A stretch of DNA of 64,000 nt from Tulasnella sp. 424 (lineage: Eukaryota; Basidiomycota; Agaricomycetes; Cantharellales; Tulasnellaceae): NCBI GenBank assembly GCA_019633425.1, contig WSUB01000002.1:62001-126000 (forward strand). Direction: 5' to 3'. The notes beneath the pieces were generated by a model that had not been told where the DNA came from, made no database searches, and saw only the letters and a program-made list of their open reading frames with translations. The translations under genes and the position numbers were made by a program. Below are positions 48,071 to 58,498 of the stretch, piece after piece; the stretch's first letter is position 1, and every line of letters begins with the position of its first letter.

Positions 48071-48921
48071 TTACAACTGGTCCTCGGGCGTAATGTTGAA
48101 CGAAGAGCACGATTCCGCGCATCCCAATTCGATGCGGCTGGTACCTTGCTCGACGACGGGGTTAGACTGGCTATCGTCGGTCCATCCGACCTCGTCCTTT
48201 TCAGACGCCCCTTTCTATAAGAGCAACGAGACGCCCACTGGCAGTCAGCCTCCGAAAAAGTATGGACAACAGGAGTCAACGTACCCAGAATACAACCGCA
48301 CCAAAGTCGTTACCATACTCCCACTGCTGTGATGCTGGTGGGTTGGTATCGCTTTGGCATGCTGCCAACTCGAGGAAGAAAGGTCCGCCGCTCGGAGCAG
48401 TGGGGTTGCTGACTGTCAGGCAGTCGGTGGTTCCAGATTTGATGATGCGACCTTGGGGAGACACGTTGAATCGCGTTAGTACCGTAATTGAAAGCTTGGT
48501 ACGGTTCGTTTACCATTATACATGTCGAGATTGGGTGCTTGATCAGGGAGGCTCGGGCAGGTCTAGGGGGAAGGGGTCGTCAGCACCCTTCGTATGGGAG
48601 AAAGAGGCAAGACAGGGAGATGCTCACTTGAAACTCGACAAGGAATTTCTGGTCGGCTTCTACTCCGTAAGTGACTTGGTTCTGGCCGTTTATTCCGACT
48701 GGAATATGCTTAGATGGTTGCTCTGAGACGGGGCGTCAGCGAATGCGAGACAGAGAATAGTCAGCAGTCAACGACGTACCTCCAGGGAAGACAGTCAAAT
48801 ATCCAGTATGGACGGATTTGCAAGCCGACGACGTCGAGGTAGCGTTGTCTGCACGGGGAAGGACGGCCGCCGAGTGGGCGGCAGCAGCGAAGAAAGCGAG
48901 AGTGGAGACGGAGAACTTCAT
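48071..48921 (-). CDS. Small secreted beta-trefoil-like protein, copy 4
   Basis: Five exons (48921..48780, 48722..48628, 48562..48514, 48451..48285, 48214..48071) join in phase to 198 residues. Signal peptide MKFSVSTLAFFAAAAHSA, then VLPRADN and a Ser/Thr spacer absent from copies 2 and 3. Family marks: VHTGYLTVFPG, NGQNQVTYGVEAD, TCPSLPDQAPNLDMY, GRIIKSGTTDCLTVSNPTAP, FFLELAACQ, SQQWEYGNDFGAVVFW, DEVGWTDDSQSNPV, SRIELGCAESCSSF. It is close to copy 1 in exon 3 and nearly identical to the truncated copy 5 from exon 2 to mid exon 5. Confidence 0.88.
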
Positions 48922-49619
48922 GACGATGGGCGGGAAGTAGATATTGCTAGCTGTGAATTATCGACTGGAACGAGTTGGAAAGTGGAACGATGTAGAAGAA
49001 CTTGGTACTGAATGCAGCTGCTCAGCAGCCTTCCCTTATATAGCATCAACGAGCCGCAGATTCATAAGCCGTGTCAGACAAACGGGCAACCCCAGATTAT
49101 CCGAGTATAGCCACGAACAGTGCCGGCGGAGTTCACTTCACTGGTTTTTAGCCAACTCCCACTGCAGCTCCAACTTCCGCAGGCTCACGGGCAGTGACCC
49201 GCGATTCGCGAAGCCCACGGGATGATTGTTTATAACGGGAAGTAAATCCCGTGAGTCGATGTTGATGCCGATCCCGGAGTCCGTGTCAGAAAATAGAAAT
49301 GCATGCCGCTTTAGCGAGCCGAGTCTTGTGTAGTCGAGGGTGGGCTGAGAGAAAGGAAGGAAAGAAATGGGTCGGTGTGATGACGTAATCCCGGTGTTTG
49401 GCCCCGAACGTGGGGAAGTAAGTTGTTGTTTCCACTATTAGAACGGGACGATCTTTGAGCATAACTTTATGCGTCCTGCTAGGTCTGGTCGATATCACAG
49501 CTATACATTGACAAGGAGAAGAAGTCCTAAAACCTTTGAGGAGGAGGAATGTAACAAAGATGGATCGTAAAGAGGTTGATTTCAACAAAGCCCGTAAACA
49601 AAAAGAACGTAGATAGCTG
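48922..49619. other. Intergenic, copy 4 promoter and 3' side of VOC copy 2
   Basis: No gene. The part after about 49480 resembles the 3' flanks of the other VOC copies (ATAC/ACAT-ATTGACAAGGAGA-type block, GGATTTCAACAAAG-like block). Confidence 0.5.
49036..49042 (-). promoter_or_regulatory. TATA box of secreted-protein copy 4
   Basis: TATATAA on the gene strand, about 115 bp before the ATG. Confidence 0.5.
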
Positions 49620-50048
49620 TCACGCTTCGGGAAGGTGGCTAACGACCTCCAAGTTATTTCCCATCTGATCAAAGACGTAGGCCCCATAGTAGTTCGGGTG
49701 GGATTGCACCCTGAGGCCAGGAGGCCCGTTGCACTTCAAACCCTCCTCCATGGCGAGCTCGTGGAATTCGTTAATCTGAGCCCTCGTGTCGGCAGTGATG
49801 GCGATGTGAGCAGGCCTGGGATCGACAATTTGGTCCTTGGACGCTTGGGTGAGCCAGAGGAAGGCCTTGCCGGGGACACCCATTCCGACGACAACGGACT
49901 TGCCCGTGTCGCCCCCGCCGAAGCGGAACATCTCCTTGATGCCCAGTGGCGCGAAAATGGCGGTGTAGGTTTTGATTACGGTGTCAAACTTGTCGTAAGG
50001 TACTTCGATCCCGAGGTGGTCGAGGCCAATCCTGGAGTTAGACGACAT
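49620..50048 (-). CDS. VOC (glyoxalase/dioxygenase fold) protein, copy 2
   Basis: Intronless, 142 residues, start at MSSNSRIG. Metal-ligand positions are retained as His11, His81 and Glu134. Two extra residues (a TGK loop after GGGD) set it apart from copies 1, 3 and 4, and the loop following PPGL reads RVQSHP rather than REH.HP. PRPAHIAITADTRAQINEFH and GNNLEVVSHLPEA are conserved. Same strand as every other VOC copy. Substrate unknown. Confidence 0.88.
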   Translation of the reverse strand: MSSNSRIGLDHLGIEVPYDKFDTVIKTYTAIFAPLGIKEMFRFGGGDTGKSVVVGMGVPGKAFLWLTQASKDQIVDPRPAHIAITADTRAQINEFHELAMEEGLKCNGPPGLRVQSHPNYYGAYVFDQMGNNLEVVSHLPEA

Positions 50049-50400
50049 TTCTGCTCGAGGACGATGTAAGGGGTAAGTAAGAGCCGCCGACAACGAGTAC
50101 TGCAAGAAAACCGGGACGAACTGGAGTATGGCAATGGAGAGCTGAACTCGAGTGATGAGATGTAGGATGGAAGATGTGTATCGCTGGAACTGATGATGGG
50201 GAGTTGACAGATCCAGAGCGCTTATATAAGATCGAGGTCAGGGAGCGCGTCGCGGAACCGAAACGCGAGTCACGCTCGCGAGTTCCGGATTTGGTAAAAA
50301 GTTGAACACGTATGACTAATACGCGTCGTGGAAATCGAAGCATGATTGACAGCTGATTAAGCACGAAGAACGCCAAGCCAGCTACGGAAGGCGTGACTCT

Positions 50401-50752
50401 CTACTTCGATGCCTTCGATGAAGGGGCCTTTTCAAAACATCATTGTTCTCCATCCGGTTTTACCGTAATTACAGATCACGTTTGCCTCTTTTGGGCATAG
50501 GGATAGTAAATTATCGGTCCCGGAGTCAGTTTCTCAGCGTTTTACTGTTCGACACTTTGTATGTTGGAGGCCGCCGTGGCTGGGGTTGCGGGAGCCGAAA
50601 AGGTGATGACGCATCTTTTGATGTACCCGACGGTGAAGACGAGTTTGGAATATAGAACGTCGGCGTAAGAAAGCGCCGGGATTCACAGAGTTTGCACCAC
50701 ACACAGCTTGCGTGGCTACTAAATTCATTTAGCATGGATTGGGAAGGGAAGT
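50401..50752 (+). repeat. Direct repeat upstream of VOC copy 2
   Basis: About 345 bp beginning TTCGATGCCTTCGATGAAGG, matched by 51924-52263 in the same orientation at about 90 percent by eye, with shared blocks such as TACTGTTCGACACTTTGTATG and GACGAGTTTGGAATAT. The pair encloses the truncated secreted-protein copy 5. Confidence 0.8.
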
Positions 50753-51189
50753 CTCTTTCAGCTTTGCAGTTCGTGAGGTTGGTGGTTCCGCAGCGTTGTA
50801 CTCTTGTGGTGACGAGGCGAAACTAATAATTTAGTACTCCTCGGAATTGTCGAATTCCGTACTGGTACCCATTCCTGTATGATGGCCCGAACCACCGATG
50901 GCAACGATTTGAAAAGGTCTCCATAAGAGGTCCCCATGGTAAACGTCTCTCTTTATACAGCGCAAGCCCTTGTTTTTGCGGCGTTAAATTACTTTCTGAG
51001 CGATAAATCAAGTGCTTAACAGCCGGCCAGACACATGTAACAGGGCAGTAAAGGGCAAGGTAATTCGACCGAACAAATACCCTGGACATGTATTCCATAT
51101 CCCGCCGCCTCTCACGTCTTGGTTCCAACCAGCCTCTGTAAATCCAGTCCGGGATAGCTACTCCGGCCTGAATATGCATCATTCTGAGC

Positions 51190-51252
51190 TACGGTGGTTT
51201 GCACAAGTCTTTTCACCCTCGAAAATCACCTCGCCCGGCGTGATCCCCTACC
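51190..51252. mobile_element. MITE terminus fused to truncated secreted-protein gene
   Basis: TACGGTGGTTTGCACAAGT at the left, then TTTTCACCCTCGAAAATCACC and TCGCCCGG, resembles one end of the MITE at 57594-57769 read inwards from its right terminus (TACAGTGGTCTGCATAAGT, CACCCCCGAAAACCACC, CGCCCGG). Only one end is visible. Confidence 0.6.
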
Positions 51253-51923
51253 TCGACGACGGGGTCAGACTGGCCATCGTTGGTCCATCCGACCTCGTCC
51301 TTTTCAGACGTCCCTTTCTGTAAGAAGCAACGAGACGCCCACTGGCAGTCAGCCTTCGAAAAAGCATGGACAACAGGAGTCCGACGTACCCAGAATACAA
51401 CCGCACCAAAGTCGTTAACATATTCCCACTGCTGTGATGCTGATGGGTTGGTATCGCTTTGGCATGCTACCAACTCGAGGAAGAGAGGTCCTCCGCTCGG
51501 AGCAGTGGGGTTGCTGACGGTCAGGCAGTCGCTGGTTCCAGATTTGATGATGCGACCTCGAGAAGACACGTTGAATCGGGTTAGTAACGACAGGAAAAGC
51601 CTATACGGTCGGTTTACCAGTATACATGTCAAGATTGGGCGCTTGATCAGGGAGCTTCGGGCAAGTCTAGGGGAAGGGGTTGTCAGCACCCTTCGTATGG
51701 GAGGAAGAGGCAAGACAGGGAGATGCTTACTTGAAACTCGACAAGGAATTTCTGGTCTGCCTCTACTCCGTAAGAGGCTTGGTTCTGGCCGTTTATTCCG
51801 ACTGGAATATTCTTAGATGGTTGCTCTGAGGCGGGGCATCAGCGAACGTAGGACGGAGAATAGCCATCAGTCGACGACTTACCTCCGGGAAAGACGGTCA
51901 AATATCCAGTGTGAACACTCTCG
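51213..51923 (-). pseudogene. Secreted beta-trefoil-like protein, copy 5, truncated at both ends
   Basis: Closest to copy 4. Exons 2-4 are intact with normal splice sites (51825..51731, 51666..51618, 51556..51390). Exon 5 starts at 51317 but diverges after NDGQSDPVVE, losing the RIELGC..SC end and running into MITE-like sequence before a stop at 51213. Exon 1 keeps only its last 11 codons (VHTGYLTVFPG, to 51883); the signal peptide and start codon are missing, replaced near 51916-51924 by the direct repeat. Without start or signal the copy is dead as a secreted protein. Confidence 0.88.
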
Positions 51924-52263
51924 ACTTCGATGCCTTCGATGAAGGGGGCTTTTCAAAACATCATTGTTTTCCATCCGGTTTTACCGTAATTAGAAATCAT
52001 GTTTGCCTCTTTGGAGCATAGGGATGATAATTTATCGGTCCCGGAGTCAGCTTCTCAGCGTTTTACTGTTCGACACTTTGTATGTTGGAGGCGCCGTGGC
52101 TGGGGTTGCGGGAGCCGAAAAAGGTAATGACACATATTTTGATGTACCCGATGAAGACGAGTTTGGAATATGGAACGTCGGCGTAAGAAAGCGCCGGCAT
52201 TCACAGAATTTGCACCACACAGCTTGCGTGACCACTAAATTCAATTGCATGGATTGGGAAGGG
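51924..52263 (+). repeat. Direct repeat, second copy
   Basis: Partner of 50401-50752. Its left end abuts the broken first exon of copy 5. Confidence 0.8.
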
Positions 52264-52539
52264 GGAAGTCTCTATCGAGGGGGTATAACACTCTTATTAC
52301 ATTGACGTTTTTTGACCTTGGGTTGGGTTGGTGAATGGTGTGTGGGGGGGGGGGGGGTCGAGCGAGTGTGGGTGTGTGTCGGGGTTTACGGACGGAATAT
52401 AGCCCATACGGATGTTTCCCCTGCCCGATGGCGTGCTGTGCAGGCAGGCAAGCCTCACAGGAGCTATCAAACCTTTCCCCTATCACCACTCAACTCTTCT
52501 CTTCAGTCGACGTAGAAACCAATTGACCGGCGAGACAGT
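52264..52539. other. Upstream region of DUF6535 gene D
   Basis: Contains a G run (52347-52360). From about 52410 it matches the upstream region of gene E (CCTGCCCGATG, GCCTCACAGGAG, CACCACTCAACTCTTCTCTTC), marking the left edge of the tandem module. Confidence 0.55.
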
Positions 52540-55398
52540 ATGTACAGAGGCATGAAAAAGCAATGTCATCCCCAGCAGTCCAGCGGGGAGCTCTTCGACG
52601 ATGACCCGGAAAAGCTCATGGGTCTCCCGCCGCTGGAGAAAATAAGCGAGTTTTGGAAACGCTACGACCGCCTAGCAGACATTACCGACGGAAAGATGAC
52701 TTCCGACCTCAGCGAGAACTTGGATGTACTATTAATCTTTGTGAGTCGCATTTGTCTCTCGAGGATCTGATACGGACTCGTACCTTCAAAAACTAACTGC
52801 ATCACCAACGCAGGCCGCCTTGTTCTCCGCAATTAACACGGCGTTCATCTCCCTCACAATGCCGGCTCTTTCGTCCGATCCGCTCGCTGAGACAAATACC
52901 CTCCTCCGCCTTCTCATTAAGGCGGACAACAGCACCCTTGCACTCGCCGACCCCCCTGCATTTTCTCCCTCCTCCAACTCCGTCATTGCCAACTGCTTAC
53001 TGTACGCCAGTCTGAGCTGCAGCTTACTTGCCGCGATGGGTGCCATGATGGCGAAAGAGTGGTTGCAGAGCTTCGACCGAACGGGGCAAACCGGTCCACT
53101 GGAGGAACAAGGTCAATTCCGACAACGCAAGTATGACGGAGTGCAGCGATGGCATTTAGGATCAATTACCCAATCCCTTCCCAACCTCCTCCTCTTATCC
53201 GTTATGCTCTTCTTCGCGGGTGTTTGCCTATTCCTCCTTGCCGTCAACAAGGTCGTCGCAATCGTCGTAATTACAATTTTCGGCGGTGGGGCCGTCCTAT
53301 GCGGTGTAACCATTGTCATGGGTGCCACTTCTCCCCTCTGTCCATATCAATCTGCCGCATCTCGCGCGTTGAGACGCACAGGGTTCTTATTCTCGGTACA
53401 ATGGTGGAGGCATCTATTGCGGATCGTCATAGACCTCGCAGTTACAAAGCCATCGCAATTCATCTCCAAGGTCCCCAATGTCGTGCGGCACAGTTTAAGG
53501 ACCGTCTCGACGGATCTCGAGCTTACCCGGAGCATTCCCGCTCTCACCACTCTCCGCGAGGCTTGCACTCCTGAAGAGGTAGAGACTGCACAAGCGGCTA
53601 GCTGGCTCCTTGGAACAACTTCCAACCGCGGTGACCAAATCGCTGCAGCCCAGTTCATATGCACTCTCAATAAAACCGCATGCGCTTTTGCATTTGAGGT
53701 CTCGGGAACTTGGCGCAGCCTTGTATCTAGGACTCATGAAGCGTTCGACATCTGGCATTCACAGCCGAACGCAAGAAACCAAGAGATCGCGGAACTTTTC
53801 GGATTGGCATCATGCCATGTTCTCCTTCAAGTCTCTAACGACGCAGTCAAGAGCAAGGACCTGACCGACCTCCTGCTGGATCAGTCGGGGAGTTTCGGCG
53901 GGACCTTTTTGCAAGCACTCCACTTTGCGTTGGCTAGATATCCGTGCCGCGTACCGGAAGATGAGGAGTATATTCTTCATGTTGCCTTTCTTTCCACTAT
54001 TCTAAACAGAGGAGCAGACATCGCACAATATCAGTGGCACAAACTGTCACAGTTCTTCGTGGTCGGGAGAGCCCACGACGAGGCTGATGGCCTGCTGGGC
54101 CTGTGGGCGATTCATATTTGCGATATGGGGTCCGGTAGGAGTCGTGCCTCTCAATCCTACGCATTAGATAACCTGATGGGAGTAGGAGAAAACAAGTGAG
54201 CGTGATATCCGTTTGTGTACAGCATATGTTTTAGCTAACACCTATTTAAAGCCTTGCGGTTGCCGGAAATTTACGGGATGCTGTTATCTCGGCCAGCGGA
54301 ATTTTGCCCTTAATTCGGAGGAATCCGCAATCCCAACTAAATGTCGTGCGTGGTTACCGTTGTTGTTTGCGAAGAGCTTTGGAACTCTTTCACTCGGAGC
54401 CGGATAACGCGGTACAGGCTGTTGAGGGTTTGATACTTTCATTCATCGACCCTCTGGCGTCATCAGACTCTAGAGAAACTAGCTTGGAATTGGCCGAGCT
54501 CTCAATCGAGGCTGTGTTCGCGTTGCACGATTTGATTATCCTACGGAAACCCTGCGCAAACGCGAGTTCCGTTCCCCAGGATTCCCAGTCCGGACAACTT
54601 CTCGATGGTCACCTAATTGATGCAATCGTTGGTATAATGTTAGATGATTTCGGAAGTCCAGCTTCTCTTGTGCGGATGGAAGAGCTGCGGGGTCAGCTAC
54701 GGGGCCTGCGGACCCAGTTGCGGGACATCCGGCGGGACCGGGATCAGCGGGAGGGAGACCGTAACCGTGACCGCGAGGAACGGGAGGAGCGGGAGTGGGA
54801 GCGGGCGTGGGAGCGGGAGCGGGAGCGGGAGCTGGAGGAGCGGGAGCGAGAGCTGGATGACATGGACCTGGAGCAGACGCAGGCGCAGGGGCGGTTTGGG
54901 GCGGGGGCGTTGGCGCTGAAGCCGCAGCTGAAGCCGCAGCTGGCGCTGATGCGAGCATCGCGACTGTCGGTAGAGTCTTGCCTCATACGAATATTGCTAC
55001 GGGCGTGGAAGAGGACGCCCGTCGCCCAGTTGGATCGCTCTGCCTCACACAAAATATTTACTTCGAGCTGTCAGCTTTGGGCACGTTTGGAGGCAACAGT
55101 CGACTTAACGAAAAACGGGATCAAGGTCGGCAACACAGGTGAACTGCTCGCAGGTTTCGACAATCAGGACGAACTCCTCACATCCAATGATCTCGAAATG
55201 ATCGTTGAATTCATAGAATATCTTCAAAAGGATCGGGAGAAGTCTGCGTTTATTGTCCGGAACGCTGATGTGGGGATCAATCGACTGTACGTCCACCTTG
55301 ATCGACGGGAAGACTGGGACTACGAGCTGTACAGTTTTCGGGAGCCCCGCACGTTATGCTCTCGGTCGATCAATACCGAGAATGAAATGGCCTTCTAG
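52540..55398 (+). CDS. DUF6535 domain membrane protein, copy D
   Basis: Exons 52540..52740, 52814..54195 and 54252..55398 join in phase to 909 residues, all open. N-terminus MYRGMKKQ, then FDDDPEKLMGLPPLEKISEFWKRYDRLAD; four membrane segments across the exon 1-2 junction and early exon 2; MAKEWLQSFDRTGQTGPLEEQG loop; C-terminal NADVGINRLYVHLDRR. Exon 3 carries a highly charged Arg/Glu repeat (ERERERELEERERELDD, about 54760-54860), likely a single alpha-helix or coiled coil, at the place where copies A and E have different repeats. Exon 2 is two codons shorter than in E. It is paired with VOC copy 3 downstream on the opposite strand, as E is with VOC copy 4. Confidence 0.9.
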
Positions 55399-56366
55399 GG
55401 GCTTCCTATGTCGCATTTTTACATATAGAAGGTAGTTACTGCTGACACGCAAATCAAGATGCTGGCAAAACAGGGCTTTCTGTTTCACCTTGTTTGTTTT
55501 CCGTCCAGTTTTGTTTCTCTCTCGTCTTGCTCATAGGCTACCTTTCCGTTTCAAACATTTGTTTTCTCTTGGTTCCAGTTCCATCAGTTCGGTCTTGTAC
55601 CTCCCCTGGTCTCCTTGTATTGCATATCCCGTGTGCGTCTGATAAGTCACACGAGCCCTTTTACTCATCCCTTTGAATGCTATAACCCAGTGTTCGACTC
55701 TTAACTCTTCTTATCGAATCCATATGCTACGGACAATCACCGCAGCAGTAGAATAGGAAAAGCACGCCCTCGTTATTTCTTCCCAAAGCTTGTCGGCTGC
55801 GACTTTACATGCATAGTAAAGTTCTAACTCGTTGAACTTCTTTACTATAGTGCAATATCGAGAGCCTGGTTTATAGTTTCTGGATTCACTGTGGTTCGGG
55901 AACCCTGGCGCTAGGAGCTCCGCAAACAACATGTTGCATATTATTTCCCGCACTGTCTTAAAATGACCGAGCTCGGTGGATGATCAGACTCTATCGATAT
56001 ATCCGATTTGGTGGGGTTTGTCGACGCTCAGCGATCGGCGCAAGCTCATAAGCAGTGACCTTCGAAGCCCAAGGGAGGACCATGGGAACCAAATCCCCGG
56101 AAGTCTCTCATGCGACACGGAGAGGAGAATGAACAGGGTTAGCTGTTTGGGTCCAGAACGTGGAAAGTTGGATTGGCGGACTCGGACTCCGCGCGCTGGC
56201 CGACCTTTAGCTCAACTTCACGCTCGTCTCGGTCAAGTCAGGAACATTTTCACAGATCGGTAAGAAAAAAGGGGTCCAAGAGCTTTGAAGCGAGGAAGAT
56301 ATCGAGATGGATTACAAGAACAAGCCGAGTTTAACAAAGTTCGTACCAAGAAGATGCATATAGCCA
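55399..56366. other. Convergent spacer between DUF6535 D and VOC copy 3
   Basis: About 55520-55990 matches the 3' flanks of A and E. About 56200-56366 matches the VOC 3' flanks. No gene is supported; the minus frame 55711-55953 is discussed among the rejected items. Confidence 0.55.
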
Positions 56367-56792
56367 TCACGCGACAGGACAGTGAGTAACGACCTCCAAG
56401 TTATTTCCCAGTGGATCAAGGACGTATGCTGCATAGTAGCTAGGGTGGTAATGCCCCCTGAGGCCAGGAGGTCCGTTGCACTTCAAGCGCTCTTCCACTG
56501 TGGCGAGATTGTGGAATTCGTTGATCTGAGCCCTTGTGTCCGCAGTGATGGCGACGTGAACGGGTCGAGGATCGATGGTTTGGTCCTTAGCTGCCTGGTA
56601 GAACCAGAGGAAGGGCTTGTTGGGGACACCCATTCCGACGACAGTAGGCTTGTCGCCGCCGCCGATGCGGTACATCTCCTTGACGCCGAGGGGAGCGAGC
56701 ACGGCGAGGTAGGTTTTGATGAAAGTATCGAAGGTGTCGTAGGGCACTTGGATCCCGAGATGATCGAGGCCAATCATTGAGTTAGACTCCAT
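56367..56792 (-). CDS. VOC (glyoxalase/dioxygenase fold) protein, copy 3
   Basis: Intronless, 141 residues, start at MESNSMIG (the longer frame upstream adds a leader not shared with copies 2 and 4). Ligand positions His11, His79 and Glu133 are retained. One residue longer than copy 4 because of TVEERLKCN against MAEGLKCN. It forms the second half of the first tandem module, convergent with DUF6535 D. Very close to copy 4, its tandem duplicate. Confidence 0.88.
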   Translation of the reverse strand: MESNSMIGLDHLGIQVPYDTFDTFIKTYLAVLAPLGVKEMYRIGGGDKPTVVGMGVPNKPFLWFYQAAKDQTIDPRPVHVAITADTRAQINEFHNLATVEERLKCNGPPGLRGHYHPSYYAAYVLDPLGNNLEVVTHCPVA

Positions 56793-57593
56793 CTTCTGTT
56801 GGAAGTTTATGTTAGTGGGGAAGCTTGAAAACAGCAAGTTCTACTCGAAACCGGGACGAACTGGATTATTGCAATGGGGAGCGGAACTTGGGTGAAACGA
56901 CGGGAAGGTGGTGTATCCCTGGAGGTGATGATGGGGGTCTGTTCAGAGATGGGATCCAGAGCTCTTTATACAAATTCGGTTGTTGATCAAGGGAGCGCGA
57001 ACGGGGTAAAGTACTAGTGTTCGTAATCGGAGTTTACCAGCCGGAACCGAAACGAGGGTCACGTTCATAGAAGAAGCAGATTTAGTAATTAAAAAAGGAA
57101 GACGTATTAAGACGCGTCGTATTTAATGGTTGATTGGCAGCTGATTAAGCAACGCCAAGCCACATCCTTGATCTCGATGCCTTGGTGAAGGCGAGTTTTT
57201 CAAACCATCATTTGTTATCCACTTTTTTACCGTAATATCAACTAACCTTGGCTCCTTTGCAATTGAGTTCAGGGAAGATAAAGTATCGGTTCCGAGGTAG
57301 ATCTAGATCGGCTCTCAGATAACCTTCTCTTCAATAGGACGTACGACGTTAGCTGCATGTTTCCGGGAGGGGCAGGGACATCCTCGATGAAGGGCCTTTT
57401 CAAGCCATCCTCGAAGCGCGTGCATCAAACGAACATGAGGTACTCAGAATGTCGTTCATCTCGGACATCTATACTACCAAAAGATAGCAATCTCGTTTCT
57501 AGGGGGAACCTGATTGTATGTTCATCCCATCGGACGGTCCACTTTGTTCCGCGGTGCCCTGAACATCAATTCTGCTCGGACAAGTCGGATTTA
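56793..57593. other. Upstream region of VOC copy 3
   Basis: Homologous over most of its length to 62735-63545 upstream of VOC copy 4; the blocks run up to the MITE insertion point. Probably promoter plus duplicated flank. No gene. Confidence 0.6.
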
Positions 57594-57769
57594 TAGTGGT
57601 TTGCATAAAGTGTTTCCACCGTCAAGAACCGCGCGGCCCTGGCCCCACCTGCCTAATTAGGTAGGAAATCACCTTGCTCACTCCCGAAAATGGATCCCTT
57701 GCGCTTCTTTAGGCAGGTGGGGCCGGGCGGGGTGGTTTTCGGGGGTGAGAGCACTTATGCAGACCACTG
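57594..57769. mobile_element. MITE-like element, 176 bp, probable TA target duplication
   Basis: Terminal inverted repeats of about 19 bp: left TAGTGGTTTGCATAAAGTG, right (reverse complement) CAGTGGTCTGCATAAGTGC. TA flanks both ends (57592-57593 and 57770-57771). An inner inverted repeat pairs CCCCACCTGCCTAA with TTAGGCAGGTGGGG. There is no coding capacity. The matching place in the second module (63534-63548, CAAGTCGGACTTAATG) lacks it. A TA duplication and CAGTGG-type ends suggest the Tc1/mariner superfamily; this is inference. Confidence 0.75.
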
Positions 57770-57771
57770 TA

Positions 57772-58498
57772 GTGGTTGTAACACTCGTTGTGCGTGTATG
57801 CATATGTGTACTATATAGCTTTGTCTTTGCATCCGAAAAGGCCCTTTCGTAGACGAAACAGTGTATAATCCCTTACCCGACGCAGCGGAACTCGACTTGC
57901 GGTCAGAAGCGTCTTTTTAACATTCAACTTCCAGGCTGTTGCATTCGTACCATTTTTCAGCTTGCATTTTTTCCTTTTGTATGCTACCGACGTCGGCACC
58001 AGTTGCGCGCGCCCTTTCCTGTTTACTCGAGGTTGTCTCTGTTTGTATGACGTCTCGCCTGGGAGCAAAATTCTCCCGACACTGAATGTTGCATTACTTA
58101 TTTGGAGATATCCGGGTCCACCCCCTCGTGCATGGGCGCTTTTGCATTGCTAGGCTTACGTAATTCACCAAACGAAGACGCAGTCCGTCACAGTCATTTC
58201 TGGGTGGCAACTTCCCCACCCTCGCAATCATTTATCGGTGTAATGCAATAGAGAGGTTGGCAAACCAACCTGGATAATTCGTCATGGGGCGGGACTCGGC
58301 CTCTTGGGTGCCAGGGGAACACTGGCAAGACGTCGACGTACAGAGCTCGGAAGTGGCTTAATTACCGCGCCCTGCCCGATGTGCGTGTCAGCGGTGCTGT
58401 GCTGGTGCGCAGCCTCACAGGAGGTATCAAACATTTCCCTCTCACCACTCAACTCTTCTCTTCGGTCGACGTACAAACCAGTTGACCAGCGAGACAGT
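57772..58498. other. Unique spacer between the two tandem modules
   Basis: 57772-58360 has no match elsewhere in the window. From about 58365 it matches the upstream of gene D. No gene is seen. Confidence 0.5.

Noticed and set aside
52347..52360. G runs here and at 34112 and 48054 as structured elements
   Set aside because: Single homopolymer runs, not four-tract quadruplex patterns; run length may also be a sequencing artefact.
55711..55953. Small reverse-strand protein conserved downstream of D, E and A
   Set aside because: Changes between copies are mostly amino-acid altering, the A copy has a frameshift, and the start codons do not agree; kept as a flank observation only.
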